This document shows, one piece after another, positions 1 to 8,872 of a stretch of DNA of 64,000 bases (positions are counted from its first letter, which is position 1; each line of letters opens with the position of its first letter). The stretch comes from Corticibacter populi (GTDB lineage Bacteria > Pseudomonadota > Gammaproteobacteria > Burkholderiales > Burkholderiaceae_C): assembly GCF_004217315.1 (NCBI RefSeq), contig NZ_SGWR01000002.1, positions 364,414 through 428,413 on the forward strand, read 5' to 3'. The notes beneath the pieces were generated by a model. That model made no database searches, was not told the origin of the DNA, and saw only the letters and a program-made list of their open reading frames with translations. Position numbers and translations under genes: made by a program.

Positions 1-461
1 CCCGCGCAACCGCCTGCACAGCGTGCGCCACCGGACGATGGGCTGGCGGGCGCATCTTCGGGCCGGCGCTCGTAGAGCTGCCACAGCGACATCACGAAGC
101 CCGGCGTGCAAAAGCCGCACTGCGAGCCATGGTGCTCGACCATGGCCTTTTGCACCGGGTGCAGCGCGCCATCGGCCAGTGCGCGCAGGTATTCCACCGT
201 GAACACCGCCTTGCCATCGAGCGTGGGCAGCAGCTGGATGCAGGCGTTGACGCTGGCCAGCTGCAACGCATCGCCCTGCGTGGCATCGAGCGCGCCGACC
301 ACCACCGTGCAGGCGCCGCAGTCGCCCTCGGCACAGCCCTCCTTGGTGCCCTTGAGGCCGCGCTGGCCGCGCAGCCAGGCCAGCAGGGTCGTGGTCACCG
401 GCAAGCCGTGGATCTCGACCGGCTCGGCGTTCAGGAGAAGGCGGATGGGCGGGTTCGTCAT
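1..461 (-). CDS. Xanthine dehydrogenase small subunit-like 2Fe-2S protein, N-terminal part (runs off the window)
   Basis: Reading leftward from the ATG at 461, 153 codons are open to the window edge. Residues 38-51 (GTKEGCAEGDCGAC) form the plant-type 2Fe-2S loop, and residues 113-121 (SQCGFCTPG) begin the second, helical 2Fe-2S domain; both are hallmarks of molybdenum hydroxylase iron-sulfur subunits. The GTKEGCAEGDCGAC wording is typical of XdhA, the FAD/Fe-S subunit of bacterial xanthine dehydrogenase, which moves electrons from the molybdenum site during hypoxanthine/xanthine oxidation. The FAD half and the last cysteines of the second cluster lie outside the window, so a short CoxS/IorA-type subunit cannot be excluded. 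It points the same way as the Rieske genes upstream, 159 bp away. Confidence 0.75.
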   Translation of the reverse strand, partial: MTNPPIRLLLNAEPVEIHGLPVTTTLLAWLRGQRGLKGTKEGCAEGDCGACTVVVGALDATQGDALQLASVNACIQLLPTLDGKAVFTVEYLRALADGALHPVQKAMVEHHGSQCGFCTPGFVMSLWQLYERRPEDAPASPSSGGARCAGGCA

Positions 462-620
462 GGTTAGTTTTTTTCTGTTCGGGATGATCGGCGGCACCGG
501 TGCCGCCAGCTGCCATCACACATCGGAGGGCGTTGACGCAAAATCCTGCAAAAACGATGCCAATGTACCTTGGTGCCAGATCCAAGCAGGCCTGGCTTGC
601 ATGCTCGCGACGTCACGACG

Positions 621-1610
621 TCACAACTGCAGTACCAGTCTGGCGGAACGGCTGCGCGAACAGCACAGGGCAATCTGCTGGCATGGCGCGGATTTCTCCG
701 CCTCACTCTGCACGCCGTCCCGGTGTTCGACGTCGCCGGCACTGACCGGCGTGAGGCAGGCGCCGCAGATGCCCATCTCGCACGACAGCGGAATCTCCAC
801 ACCCTGGGATTGCAGAACGGACGCAATGCTCTGCCCGGGGGGAACCACGAATGCCTGGCCGGTCGATGCCAGCTCCACCTCGAATGGCGCTTCCTCCTCT
901 GCCAATCCGGATGATACGGCGGCGGCCGGAAGGCCGAAGGCCTCCTGGTGCAACTGATCCATCGGCCAGCCGGCGGCGTGGGCCTGTGCCTGCACATGGT
1001 CCATGAATCCGTGCGGCCCGCACACATAGAGGTGGGTGCTGCAGCCGGGTGCGGCCAGGCATGCCGGCCGCCCGGCCCGCAGCGAATCGCCCTCCGCGCT
1101 GCAGTGCAGGTGAACGGTGCCGTGCCTGAAGCCTCGGCCCCATTGCCGCGCAAAGGCGGCCTCGCTGCGCCGGCGCACGTAGTAATGCAGTTCGAAGGAC
1201 TGGCCGCCCTGCTCCAGCGCCCAGGCCATGGAGAGCAGCGGCGTGATGCCGATGCCCCCGGCCATCAGGATGCTGTGCGCGGCAGGCTCCAGCCTGAACA
1301 GGTTGCGTGGCGCGCCGATGCGCAACCGGTCGCCGACGCGCAGGCGCTCATGCACATACCGGGAGCCTCCGCGCGAGGCGCCCTCCTTGCGAATGCACAA
1401 GGTGTAGAAGTCCCGCTGGTGGGGGGCACTGGCAATGGAGTACTGGCGCGTCATTCCGGTCGGAAGGTGCAGATCCACATGGGCGCCGGCATCGAATGCC
1501 GGCAGCGGCCCGTGGCCTTCGGGCGGGATCAGCCGCACGGCCAGATTGCCCTGCCCCTGGGCCACGAGCGCATCGACCTGCACGTCGATCAGCGAGGAAC
1601 TGGTGCTCAT
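621..1610 (-). CDS. VanB/PDR-type oxygenase reductase (flavin, NAD(P)H and 2Fe-2S domains)
   Basis: 329 residues. It passes electrons from NAD(P)H through flavin and a C-terminal ferredoxin domain to the partner oxygenase. Visible are the flavin-binding RQYSIAS (about residues 55-61), the nucleotide-binding AGGIGITPLLSM (117-128), YVCGPHGFM near 210, and the C-terminal CEMGICGAC cluster (from Cys277) followed later by ALCCSRS; this FMN-NAD-2Fe-2S order is that of phthalate dioxygenase reductase and VanB. The ATG at 1610 follows the Rieske stop by 11 bp, so the pair is cotranscribed. A longer in-frame extension up to 1970 overlaps the oxygenase gene and is not the real start. Substrate unknown. 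Confidence 0.88.
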   Translation of the reverse strand: MSTSSSLIDVQVDALVAQGQGNLAVRLIPPEGHGPLPAFDAGAHVDLHLPTGMTRQYSIASAPHQRDFYTLCIRKEGASRGGSRYVHERLRVGDRLRIGAPRNLFRLEPAAHSILMAGGIGITPLLSMAWALEQGGQSFELHYYVRRRSEAAFARQWGRGFRHGTVHLHCSAEGDSLRAGRPACLAAPGCSTHLYVCGPHGFMDHVQAQAHAAGWPMDQLHQEAFGLPAAAVSSGLAEEEAPFEVELASTGQAFVVPPGQSIASVLQSQGVEIPLSCEMGICGACLTPVSAGDVEHRDGVQSEAEKSAPCQQIALCCSRSRSARLVLQL

Positions 1611-1621
1611 GTGTTCCACCT

Positions 1622-2728
1622 TCAGACCAGGAAGAAATCGCCAAAACCCAGCCGCTTGAGGCCGCGGCGGTAGGCGATCGAACTGCGGTCGGCCGGGATG
1701 TGGGCCTCCAGCGTCAGATCCAGCGGCAGGCGCTCGGGCTTTTGCACTTCGACCATCTCGCGATCCTCGCTGAACACGCGCAGGTTGAAGGCCTTGACCT
1801 CGTCCTGCGGAATGTGCTTGTTCACATTGCGGACGATGGGCACGAACAGCCGGGTCTTGCGGGCCGACACGGGAGACGCGGCATTCATGATGTGCTGCAG
1901 CTTGCCGTCGGGGAAATGGATGTTGAGCACCGCCACGAACGGCAAATGCACGACGAAATGGCGCAGCCACACGAAGTCCTGCGGCTCATCGAAGCCCGAG
2001 CCCTTGGGGTAGTTGGACATCCGGCTGTAATAGTGCGCCTCGAAACCGTCCGGTGTCTCGCGGGTCTGGTAGTCGGGGACTTCCTGATTGTCGGGATCGG
2101 CAAAGGTGGCCGTATGGATCCACGCGAAATGGGCCACGTCGATGAAACCTTCGATCTGCCGACCGGCAAAGCCGGCAATGTCGAAGGACGGGCAGACCAC
2201 CTGGACGAAATCGGGATCGTCCCAATGCGGCAACTCGGGGATCGCTGGTGCGTCCTGGCCATCGGGAGCCAGGCAGGTCCAGACCAGGCCATACCGTTCC
2301 ACGGCCGGGAAGGTCATCAGGTTCAGCTTGGCCGGCACGGCCTGCCGGGGGCTGGCGGGAATGCGGTTGCACTTGCCGGCAGCGCCGAAACGCAGGCCGT
2401 GATAGGGGCAGACCAGTCCTTCGCCATCGTGCCGGCCCATGCTCAACGGCACGCCCCGGTGCGGGCAGACATCGCGCGCGACGACCAGCGCATCGCCCAC
2501 GCGATAAGCCACCAGCGCCTCATCCAGCAGCGTGGCCTTCAGCGGCGCCGGCCCCACCTCGCTGGCCAGGGCGATCGGGTACCAGAAGCGTGCCAGGCGA
2601 TGCCAGTCCTCCGGTTCGAAGGAGCAATGCGGGGGCAACGGGCCAGGCATGGCTGGCGTGTGCACAATGGGCGCGACAGGTGCGGCGGGCACGCCCGGCC
2701 TGGCGGTCGGTGTGGACAAAATGTTCAT
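1622..2728 (-). CDS. Rieske 2Fe-2S aromatic/heterocyclic oxygenase, catalytic subunit
   Basis: 368 residues, the size of single-component VanA/phthalate-oxygenase type subunits. The Rieske ligands are CPH (Cys88, His90) and CPYH (Cys107, His110). The mononuclear-iron site is seen in GFIDVAHFAWIH, with His200 and His205 and Asp197 nearby. The enzyme would hydroxylate or O-/N-demethylate its substrate with O2, using electrons from the reductase encoded 11 bp downstream. A xanthine-dehydrogenase-like gene on the same strand hints at a purine or other N-heterocycle pathway, but this is only context. A dyad at 2841-2857 upstream could bind a regulator that is not in the window. Confidence 0.85.
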   Translation of the reverse strand: MNILSTPTARPGVPAAPVAPIVHTPAMPGPLPPHCSFEPEDWHRLARFWYPIALASEVGPAPLKATLLDEALVAYRVGDALVVARDVCPHRGVPLSMGRHDGEGLVCPYHGLRFGAAGKCNRIPASPRQAVPAKLNLMTFPAVERYGLVWTCLAPDGQDAPAIPELPHWDDPDFVQVVCPSFDIAGFAGRQIEGFIDVAHFAWIHTATFADPDNQEVPDYQTRETPDGFEAHYYSRMSNYPKGSGFDEPQDFVWLRHFVVHLPFVAVLNIHFPDGKLQHIMNAASPVSARKTRLFVPIVRNVNKHIPQDEVKAFNLRVFSEDREMVEVQKPERLPLDLTLEAHIPADRSSIAYRRGLKRLGFGDFFLV

Positions 2729-2840
2729 TGGGGGCCTGTTCTCGGAAATTGCTCTTGTGCGAAGGCTTGTTCAAGGGCTTGTTCAGACACACTGTAGGCG
2801 GCACCTGCGTTGCAGTCCATAAGAGATAATTCAATATACC

Positions 2841-2857
2841 GTTCTATAAAAAAGAAC
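2841..2857. promoter_or_regulatory. Inverted repeat, possible operator of the oxygenase promoter
   Basis: GTTCT, a 7-base AT-rich spacer, then AGAAC: a perfect 5-bp dyad in the 225-bp gap between the leftward oxygenase gene and the rightward trmO-like gene. IclR-family regulators often bind GTTC-type dyads near oxygenase genes, so it may control the oxygenase operon. No regulator gene lies nearby; the role is inferred. Confidence 0.35.
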
Positions 2858-2953
2858 AGATTCCGCGCACCATCGCCCACACGCGCACGTCATTGGGTGC
2901 CGCTTCACCTCCTGCGACCCAGGCGGGCCGCAACCCGCGACACCACCCCGACC

Positions 2954-3454
2954 ATGCCGCCCATGTCCCCCACCGACCGCATCACCTGCCGCCCGATCGG
3001 CTTCATTCGCAGCCCCTTCACGGACACCGCCGGCATGCCGATCCAGACGGCCGGCGCTCCCGGCGAACGGGGCACATTGGCCGTTCTGCCGGAATTCGTG
3101 CCCGGTCTGCGCGACATCGAGGGCTTCGAATACCTGCTGCTGGTGACGCATCTGCACCGCGTCGCGCAGGAGCGGCTGGAGGTGACGCCATTCCTGGATG
3201 ATCAAAGCCATGGTGTCTTCGCGACACGGGCGCCGGCCCGACCCAACCGCATCGGCCTGTCCATCGTCAGGCTCGAAGCACTGGAAGGGCCGCTGCTGCA
3301 TTTCAGCGGCAACGACATGCTCGACGGCACGCCGGTGCTCGACATCAAACCGTACGTACCGCAGTTCGACGTCCGGGCGACGGAGAGGATCGGCTGGTTC
3401 GCCAAACGCGTGCACGCGGTCGGCACAACGCGCTCGGATCACCGGATGGATTGA
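2954..3454 (+). CDS. trmO: TrmO/TsaA-domain tRNA N6-threonylcarbamoyladenosine methyltransferase
   Basis: 166 residues from the ATG at 2954; a second Met four codons later is possible, and the open frame runs further upstream without family-like sequence. The protein is essentially one TsaA beta-barrel: RPIGFIRSPF at the N terminus, EGFEYLLLVTHLHR, SHGVFATRAPARPN, then GNDMLDGTPVLDIKPYVPQF. In the family this domain binds S-adenosylmethionine and N6-methylates t6A37 in tRNA(Thr)-type tRNAs. E. coli TrmO has an additional C-terminal domain, whereas short versions like this are common. It is transcribed away from the oxygenase and seems unrelated to it. Confidence 0.8.
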   Translation: MPPMSPTDRITCRPIGFIRSPFTDTAGMPIQTAGAPGERGTLAVLPEFVPGLRDIEGFEYLLLVTHLHRVAQERLEVTPFLDDQSHGVFATRAPARPNRIGLSIVRLEALEGPLLHFSGNDMLDGTPVLDIKPYVPQFDVRATERIGWFAKRVHAVGTTRSDHRMD

Positions 3455-3588
3455 GCCACCAGCGCGCAAAGACAACCAGAAAGCGGAGAGGGGGCGCCTG
3501 GGCCCAGCACCTGCTCACGCTCCCGGCCGGCATCCGGTGGTTGGAACGCGTTGGCCGAGCGGCATCAAAGGCCGGGACTGAACAGCGA

Positions 3589-3933
3589 GTGTCGCGAATC
3601 GGAAGTTGGCCTCATAAAGATGCCGGGAATCGCCGCCATGCTGCGTTACCAATAGGGTTTGAAGCGGACGTATTTGCGGTGTTTTGCCCGCTTTGGGCAT
3701 GCTGCAGACGCACTCATGCCTGCAACGTCGGCAAAGTTCGCCGCACCATCCATGGATTGGCCAGCGCAAACATCACCTGTCGTTTGTTGTCGTTCCTGGC
3801 GATGCCAGGAGTGTCGTACAGTGCCTCTTCCATGGTCGGGCCCGAGCGGTTGAACCATTGCTGCAGGAAGTGAATGCGCAGCATGGCAGCGATTCCCGGC
3901 ATCTTTATGAGACGACCTTCTGATTCACGACGC
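3589..3933. repeat. 55-bp imperfect inverted repeats enclosing IS5 remnant copy 1
   Basis: The 55 bases at 3589-3643 reappear in reverse complement at 3879-3933 with about 7 mismatches. The shared core reads CTCATAAAGATGCCGGGAAT on the left arm. The arms enclose a transposase remnant (3669-3886), and the right arm runs into the last codons of the esterase gene ending at 3925. The stretch 3455-3588 before it holds nothing recognisable. Confidence 0.7.
3669..3886 (-). mobile_element. IS5-family transposase remnant, copy 1 (left direct repeat)
   Basis: These 218 bases match 8873-9091 in the same orientation with few differences. On the minus strand they encode pieces of an IS5-type transposase: the N-terminal MLRIHFLQQWFNR stretch runs almost directly into the C-terminal VMFALANPWMVRR stretch, so the catalytic DDE core has been deleted. 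It cannot be active. With the other copy it brackets the siderophore cassette. Confidence 0.75.
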
Positions 3934-5292
3934 TAGCATTTCACCCAATAGTTGAGGCAGGGCGGTGGCCAGCACATCCTGCCAGATCAGGTAGTCGTGC
4001 CCGCCGGGGCTTTCGTGATAAGTCAGCGCGTAGCCGCGTTGCGCCAGCACATCGCGCAAGCGCCGGTTGTCCTCCAGCAAGCCGGGGCCGCCATCCGCAC
4101 CACGCTCCAATACACCCACATCAAGATAAAAGCGAATGGGTTTGCGCGGTTGGGTAGCAAACTGCTGTGTCATCCAGCCGGTTGATGCCGCCGCAGCTTC
4201 GGCAGGGCTCCACCAGTAAGAGCCGGACATGCTCAGCACATTGCCGAACAGTTCCGGGTGCTGCCAGGCGACCCAGCTTGATGCCAGCCCGCCAAGGCTG
4301 GATCCCGCTACCACCACCTGCGCGGGATCGTGTGTGACGTTGTCAACCTGTGCATGCAGCCAAGGCAGCAGCTCTTGCGCCATGAAGTGAGCGAAAAGCA
4401 TGTTGGGCGCCAGCTCACGCGCCCGGTTCACGTTGCCAATCAACACGGCGGCTGTTGGTGGAACTGCCCGGCTTTCGATCAGCTGATCCAGCACAGTAGG
4501 CGCCGATGCGCGTTCCACATACTCCTGCCCGTCGAAAAGAATCAGCAGGTTCAACGGCTCTGCAGTTGCCAAATGCTGGCGCGCTGGCAGGTAAATGGCG
4601 ACATCACGCACATTACCCAGCACTTCGCTGTGCAAGCGGTAATGCTGCAGCGAGCCCTTTGGTGCGTGGCGTTGCGGTGGCAGCGCATCCGGCGGTGCGC
4701 CAGGCAACCGCATGACGGAATAGGTCGTTCCCGATACACCTTCGCCGTTGGGTGGAGGCGGCCAGATGTTGGGGTTCAGCACATCCTGGCTGGCATGCAT
4801 TCGCATCCATTCTCGCAAGGCGCGACGTTCGCCCTTGGGCAGTTTCGGCCCGGCCGCGAGCTGGTAGCCCATCTTCACGCCTGGTGGCAGCACGGCCGTG
4901 TAAAAGCGCAGCCCGGTATTGCCCAAAGTGCGCAGCACGGCCGTGTTGTGCTGGCGCACCGGTGCCAGCAGCCGGACTTCCTGAGCCGCCGTGTTCTGGT
5001 CGGCAGCTTCCCGCCAAAGAAAGGTCACCAAAACCGCCGCGGATTGGTTGTTGGCCTGCCGCTCGACCAGCGGGCTGCCGCCCTGTGCCGCGACTTCCGC
5101 CCAGAACTGTGCAATGACGTTGCTTCTCGCATCCTCACCCTGTGCAGCCGTGAACTGGCGCTGCAGTTGTGCAAGCCGAGGGCTGGTGATGGCGGCACCA
5201 TCAGCGTCCGTTTCGTCGGCCCGCACCAAGCCGGTTGCCCAAGCCAACATGCTGGCGACGGCAGTTTTGATGAAGCTGCGTTTGTTGTGCAT
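3925..5292 (-). CDS. Exported Fes/IroE-like siderophore (trilactone) esterase
   Basis: 455 residues with an N-terminal export signal (MHNKRSFIKTAVASMLAWA, probable cleavage near VRA/DE), so it should act in the periplasm. An N-terminal Fes-like domain is followed by an esterase-D-type alpha/beta-hydrolase domain with NLLILFDGQ, the nucleophile elbow GSSLGG (Ser332) and the catalytic His in GGHDY (His432). Enterochelin esterases of this family hydrolyse catecholate trilactone siderophores to free iron. The gene follows the TonB receptor gene by only 8 bp, matching the PfeA/PfeE arrangement in which receptor and periplasmic esterase work together. The exact siderophore is not known. G+C is clearly lower than in the flanking T6SS genes. 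Confidence 0.8.
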   Translation of the reverse strand: MHNKRSFIKTAVASMLAWATGLVRADETDADGAAITSPRLAQLQRQFTAAQGEDARSNVIAQFWAEVAAQGGSPLVERQANNQSAAVLVTFLWREAADQNTAAQEVRLLAPVRQHNTAVLRTLGNTGLRFYTAVLPPGVKMGYQLAAGPKLPKGERRALREWMRMHASQDVLNPNIWPPPPNGEGVSGTTYSVMRLPGAPPDALPPQRHAPKGSLQHYRLHSEVLGNVRDVAIYLPARQHLATAEPLNLLILFDGQEYVERASAPTVLDQLIESRAVPPTAAVLIGNVNRARELAPNMLFAHFMAQELLPWLHAQVDNVTHDPAQVVVAGSSLGGLASSWVAWQHPELFGNVLSMSGSYWWSPAEAAAASTGWMTQQFATQPRKPIRFYLDVGVLERGADGGPGLLEDNRRLRDVLAQRGYALTYHESPGGHDYLIWQDVLATALPQLLGEMLAS

Positions 5293-5300
5293 GGCCTCGT

Positions 5301-7622
5301 TCAGAACGTGCCAGTCAGGCTGATAAAGAAGGAGCGGCCATGTTCGTTATAGGTGCGTGCGCCTGCACGGGTCAAATTAGTGTCAGTAGTGCTGGTGCTG
5401 CCAACGCCGTAAGTCAGCCCTTCACGGTAGAGCTGTTTGTTGAAGAGGTTGTTGACACCCAGTCGTAACTTGAAGCTGCGGCTGACCTCATAGCCGCCAC
5501 TGACGCCTACCAGTGCATAAGGGTTCAAGCCAGGGCGCACCAGAATTTCCATGTCGCGGCGTACGTCGTGGGTGGCCGCTTCCTGTTTGCCGTACCAGGT
5601 CACTGTGCCCTGCAATGACAGTTTGTCAGTGACCAGCCAGTCCAGTGTGGAATTGACCGTGTATTTGGGAATGATGCTCAGCGGTTGCCCGGTGGATTTG
5701 TCCTCGGATTCAATCATGTAAGTGAAATTGGTGTTCCAGTCCAGCAGCGGGGTCAGCGGAATGAATAAATTGCCTTCCAGCCCCTGCACCACGGCTTTTG
5801 GCGTGTTTTCCCATTTCAGAAGGTGTATTTGCTGAGATGTGCCCAGCACGCCCGCACCACCGCTCAAGGTGCCGTAAGAAGCGGTTCCCGCAGATATCTT
5901 GTTCTTGTAGTCGTTGCGGAAGTAGGCCACGCTGGTGCGTAGGCCACCCGCATCGTAGGCGATGCCGATTTCCTTGTTGATGCTGGTTTCTGCCTCCAAG
6001 TCCGCGTTGCCCTGCAAATAGCAGGGGCGAGCCTCGGCCCTGCAGCCGGTGCCTTGGCTGAACAGCAGATAGTTGGGATTGGCCTGGTAAAGGCTGGGAG
6101 TCTTGTAGGCGCGGGCAATACCACCCTTGATGGTCCAGGCACGATTGAGGGCGTAGGAGGCCGTCAGGCCCGGGCTGGCATTGAAGCCGAACTCCTTGTG
6201 GTAGTTCAGCCTCAGAGCGGGCGTGAGAATCAGGTTTTCCACCAGCTCGATATTGTCTTCCGCATAGACGGCCATGCTGCTGAACGACTTTTTGGAACGC
6301 CCATCACGTCCTGGCAGCTCGTCTATCGGCTCGAAAGAGGAGTTGGTGCTGGCGAGTTGCAGGGTGCGGGTGCTGCCCGCATCGTCCAGCGATTCATGCA
6401 TGATCTCAGCGCCCAGCGTCAGGACCTGTTGCTTGCCCCACCAGCGGCCCGGCAGGTTCACTTCGCCGTCCAAGCGCAGCTCCTTCAATTGGGCGACGTA
6501 GCTGGTTTGCTGATCGCCCATGGCAGCTTCTGAGAGGAAAGCGCCCTCGGGACCGCCAAACAGTCCTTCGCTAGTGCGGGCATTGCGGGTGTAGCCGTAC
6601 GTCAGGCTGGCGCGCGAGTCACCCCAATCCCAGTCGCCTCGGTGCGTCAGGCCAATGCTGCTGCGATGCACAACGGTGGTTTCCGTGCCGTACAGATCGG
6701 TCACGGGAATGAAGTTGACGTTGCTATTGTTCAGGCTTACGTAGGCATTCATATTCTGTGAATCGCCTGAATAAAGGTCGCTCTTGCGGCTGTAGCCCAG
6801 GTTCAGTTCCAGCTTCTGCTGCGCGTTGATGTCCAGCGTGAACAGTCCATTGATGTTCTTGTTGCGGTTGCCGGTCTTGCCTGCGGCGGCGGCCACGCCA
6901 TTGGATTCAAAGGATTGGCCGGCATTGATGTTCAGTGCGTCCGGCTCAGTTTTGGAATATCCGCCATACACGCGAAAGGCCAGCCGATCGCTTATTGGAC
7001 CGGACAGGCTGAAGTTGGCGCGCCGGCTGTCGCCCTCCTTGGGGTCTTGCTGAAGATTGGTGTAATAGGTCAGGCTGCCACTCAAGCGATCTGTCGGTCG
7101 CTTGGTAATGATGTTGACCACGCCACCCATCGCGCCCGAACCATAGCGTGCCGCCGCCGGACCACGCAGAATCTCGACACGCTCGATCATCTCCGGCGGC
7201 ACCCACGCCGTATCGCCGTCACTGTCGCGCTCACCCGTCCAGCCCTGGCGCGAGGCATTGCGTGATGATGCGGGTTGCCCATCGATCAGCACCAAGGTGT
7301 TGTCCGGCCCCATGCCACGGATGTCGAGCTGGCGGCGGTTGCCGCGCATGCCAGAATTGGCGCTGCCCGTGAGGTTCACGCCCGGCTCCTGGCGCAGCAC
7401 TTCCGACAGATCAGACGCAGGCGGGCGCTTGGCGAGGTCTTCGGCTGTGATGACCGACACCCCCAGCGACTGCTTGACCTCTTCCTCAGCGGTGCCGAGC
7501 ACCACCACCTCATCAAGTACCTGTTCTGTGGCTTGGGCATGGGCGATGCCACTGCCTGCCAAAGCAAAAATCGCCCAAGCGATTTGGGTGGTGTGAAATG
7601 TGCGCTGGTGTGAAGTCAACAT
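5301..7622 (-). CDS. FepA/PfeA-like TonB-dependent ferric siderophore receptor
   Basis: 773 residues from the ATG at 7622. Signal peptide ends at AHA/QA; a TonB box-like DEVVVLG follows; the plug carries LRQEPGVNL, RGMGPDNTLVLIDG and RVEILRGPAAARYG; the 22-strand barrel ends in a terminal Phe (FFISLTGTF), typical of outer-membrane proteins. A cysteine pair in TGCRAEARPC sits where FepA-type receptors have a surface-loop disulfide. An upstream ATG at 7661 would add 13 residues but lies inside a Fur-box-like sequence, so the start at 7622 is preferred. It imports a ferric catecholate-type siderophore and pairs with the esterase 8 bp downstream; the divergent AraC gene is its probable regulator. 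Confidence 0.9.
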   Translation of the reverse strand: MLTSHQRTFHTTQIAWAIFALAGSGIAHAQATEQVLDEVVVLGTAEEEVKQSLGVSVITAEDLAKRPPASDLSEVLRQEPGVNLTGSANSGMRGNRRQLDIRGMGPDNTLVLIDGQPASSRNASRQGWTGERDSDGDTAWVPPEMIERVEILRGPAAARYGSGAMGGVVNIITKRPTDRLSGSLTYYTNLQQDPKEGDSRRANFSLSGPISDRLAFRVYGGYSKTEPDALNINAGQSFESNGVAAAAGKTGNRNKNINGLFTLDINAQQKLELNLGYSRKSDLYSGDSQNMNAYVSLNNSNVNFIPVTDLYGTETTVVHRSSIGLTHRGDWDWGDSRASLTYGYTRNARTSEGLFGGPEGAFLSEAAMGDQQTSYVAQLKELRLDGEVNLPGRWWGKQQVLTLGAEIMHESLDDAGSTRTLQLASTNSSFEPIDELPGRDGRSKKSFSSMAVYAEDNIELVENLILTPALRLNYHKEFGFNASPGLTASYALNRAWTIKGGIARAYKTPSLYQANPNYLLFSQGTGCRAEARPCYLQGNADLEAETSINKEIGIAYDAGGLRTSVAYFRNDYKNKISAGTASYGTLSGGAGVLGTSQQIHLLKWENTPKAVVQGLEGNLFIPLTPLLDWNTNFTYMIESEDKSTGQPLSIIPKYTVNSTLDWLVTDKLSLQGTVTWYGKQEAATHDVRRDMEILVRPGLNPYALVGVSGGYEVSRSFKLRLGVNNLFNKQLYREGLTYGVGSTSTTDTNLTRAGARTYNEHGRSFFISLTGTF

Positions 7623-7645
7623 AGAAAGCGAGCTCTTTTCAATAA

Positions 7646-7660
7646 GGAAAATTATTCGCA
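7646..7660 (-). promoter_or_regulatory. Fur-box-like site upstream of the TonB receptor
   Basis: On the minus strand TGCGAATAATTTTCC matches 10 of 14 positions of the 7-1-7 Fur consensus (TGATAAT-N-ATTATCA). It lies 24 bp before the ATG at 7622, in the AT-rich divergent region shared with the AraC gene, as expected for iron repression of an uptake system. Identified by eye only. Confidence 0.45.
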
Positions 7661-7757
7661 TTTATTCTATGAATCACGCTTCAAGCAACTTTTGCTTGCG
7701 CGACAATTTCGTTTGAATTCCCTGCCCGCCCAAACGCTACGCACCCGCCACACCAAC

Positions 7758-8831
7758 ATGCCTTCACCACGCTCAAAGTTACCGGTGACTGCCGCCCCTG
7801 CAGCGGGCGAGATCGCGCGCCCGGTGTACCGTCAGGACATTGAGCAGTTCGTGCAGCGTTTTGATGGCGGCTTGACGACCGACTATCGGTTCAAAAATCG
7901 TCAACCGCTGTCCTCCGAGCCTTTGCTGGATGGTGTTTTTGAAACATTGGCGCTTGATGGCCTGTTTCTGCATTGCGTGGATGCGCGCGATCTGGCCGAC
8001 CGGGTTACGGAAAGCGCCTTGCAGCCTGGAATCAAGGCCGTGCTGCTGTGTGCAGGCAATACCGACGTCGTCTATGGCCAGCACCGTTATTGGCTGGGTA
8101 ACCGAGCGGACAACAGCGGGCGCACGATCAATGAGGCGGCGTTGGTCTCCTATGCCGAGCCGGATGTGTTCCGGCGTTACTGGCGGCATGGCCGTACGGA
8201 GCGAAAAATCAGCCTGACGATCACGCCGGACTGGCTGCAAGAGCACTTGCACGAATTTGCGAACAACAGCGCCATGGCCGAGCCACTGCGCAAGTTCCAG
8301 CAGCTGCACATGGCAACCACGCCTTGGCAGCCTTCTGCATACGCGCTGAATCTGGCCCAGCAACTGCTCGCGCCGCCCGTCTTCTGCGCGAGCATGCAAC
8401 GGCTGTACCGGCAAGCGCGCACCTATGATCTCGTACTGGAGGTGCTGTCACGCTTTCTCTGTACCGATAGCGCCGTGCAGTCAAAAGCCATGACGGCGCG
8501 GTTGACGGCACGGGAGCTGCGCCAGGTCAGCCAGCTCACCGAGCTATTGAGAACCGAAGCCGTCAACGGCCTCTCCATGCCGGAAATCCTGCGCATGGCA
8601 GGCATCGGCAGCAGTCGTATCCACCGCCATTTCCGTCAAGTGCACGGCTGCAGCATTTTTGGCTACATGCAGCAACGCCGCATGAACAAAGCCTACGCCG
8701 CCCTGCAAAAGGATGGCGTATCTGTTGCCCTTGCGGCTGAGCTGGCTGGTTACGCTAGCGCTGCCAATTTCTCGACCGCTTTCAAGCGCATGTTTGGCAT
8801 AACACCGCGCCAAGCCTGGACGAGGCGCTGA
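7758..8831 (+). CDS. AraC-family regulator of siderophore uptake (PchR-like)
   Basis: 357 residues from the ATG at 7758; the frame could also start at a TTG at 7692. The C-terminal 100 residues hold the two helix-turn-helix motifs of AraC proteins: LSMPEILRMAGIGSSRIHRHF then VALAAELAGYASAANFSTAF, ending FGITPRQAW. The N-terminal 230 residues are the ligand-sensing part, without recognisable enzyme motifs. It is divergent from the receptor-esterase operon, so a siderophore-responsive activator of that operon is the likely role, as for PchR and AlcR. Its stop is about 40 bp from the right IS5 remnant. Confidence 0.82.
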   Translation: MPSPRSKLPVTAAPAAGEIARPVYRQDIEQFVQRFDGGLTTDYRFKNRQPLSSEPLLDGVFETLALDGLFLHCVDARDLADRVTESALQPGIKAVLLCAGNTDVVYGQHRYWLGNRADNSGRTINEAALVSYAEPDVFRRYWRHGRTERKISLTITPDWLQEHLHEFANNSAMAEPLRKFQQLHMATTPWQPSAYALNLAQQLLAPPVFCASMQRLYRQARTYDLVLEVLSRFLCTDSAVQSKAMTARLTARELRQVSQLTELLRTEAVNGLSMPEILRMAGIGSSRIHRHFRQVHGCSIFGYMQQRRMNKAYAALQKDGVSVALAAELAGYASAANFSTAFKRMFGITPRQAWTRR

Positions 8832-8872
8832 CGCTGGACATCAATCATCCAGCAGTCGGGGCTTCAAACGGT

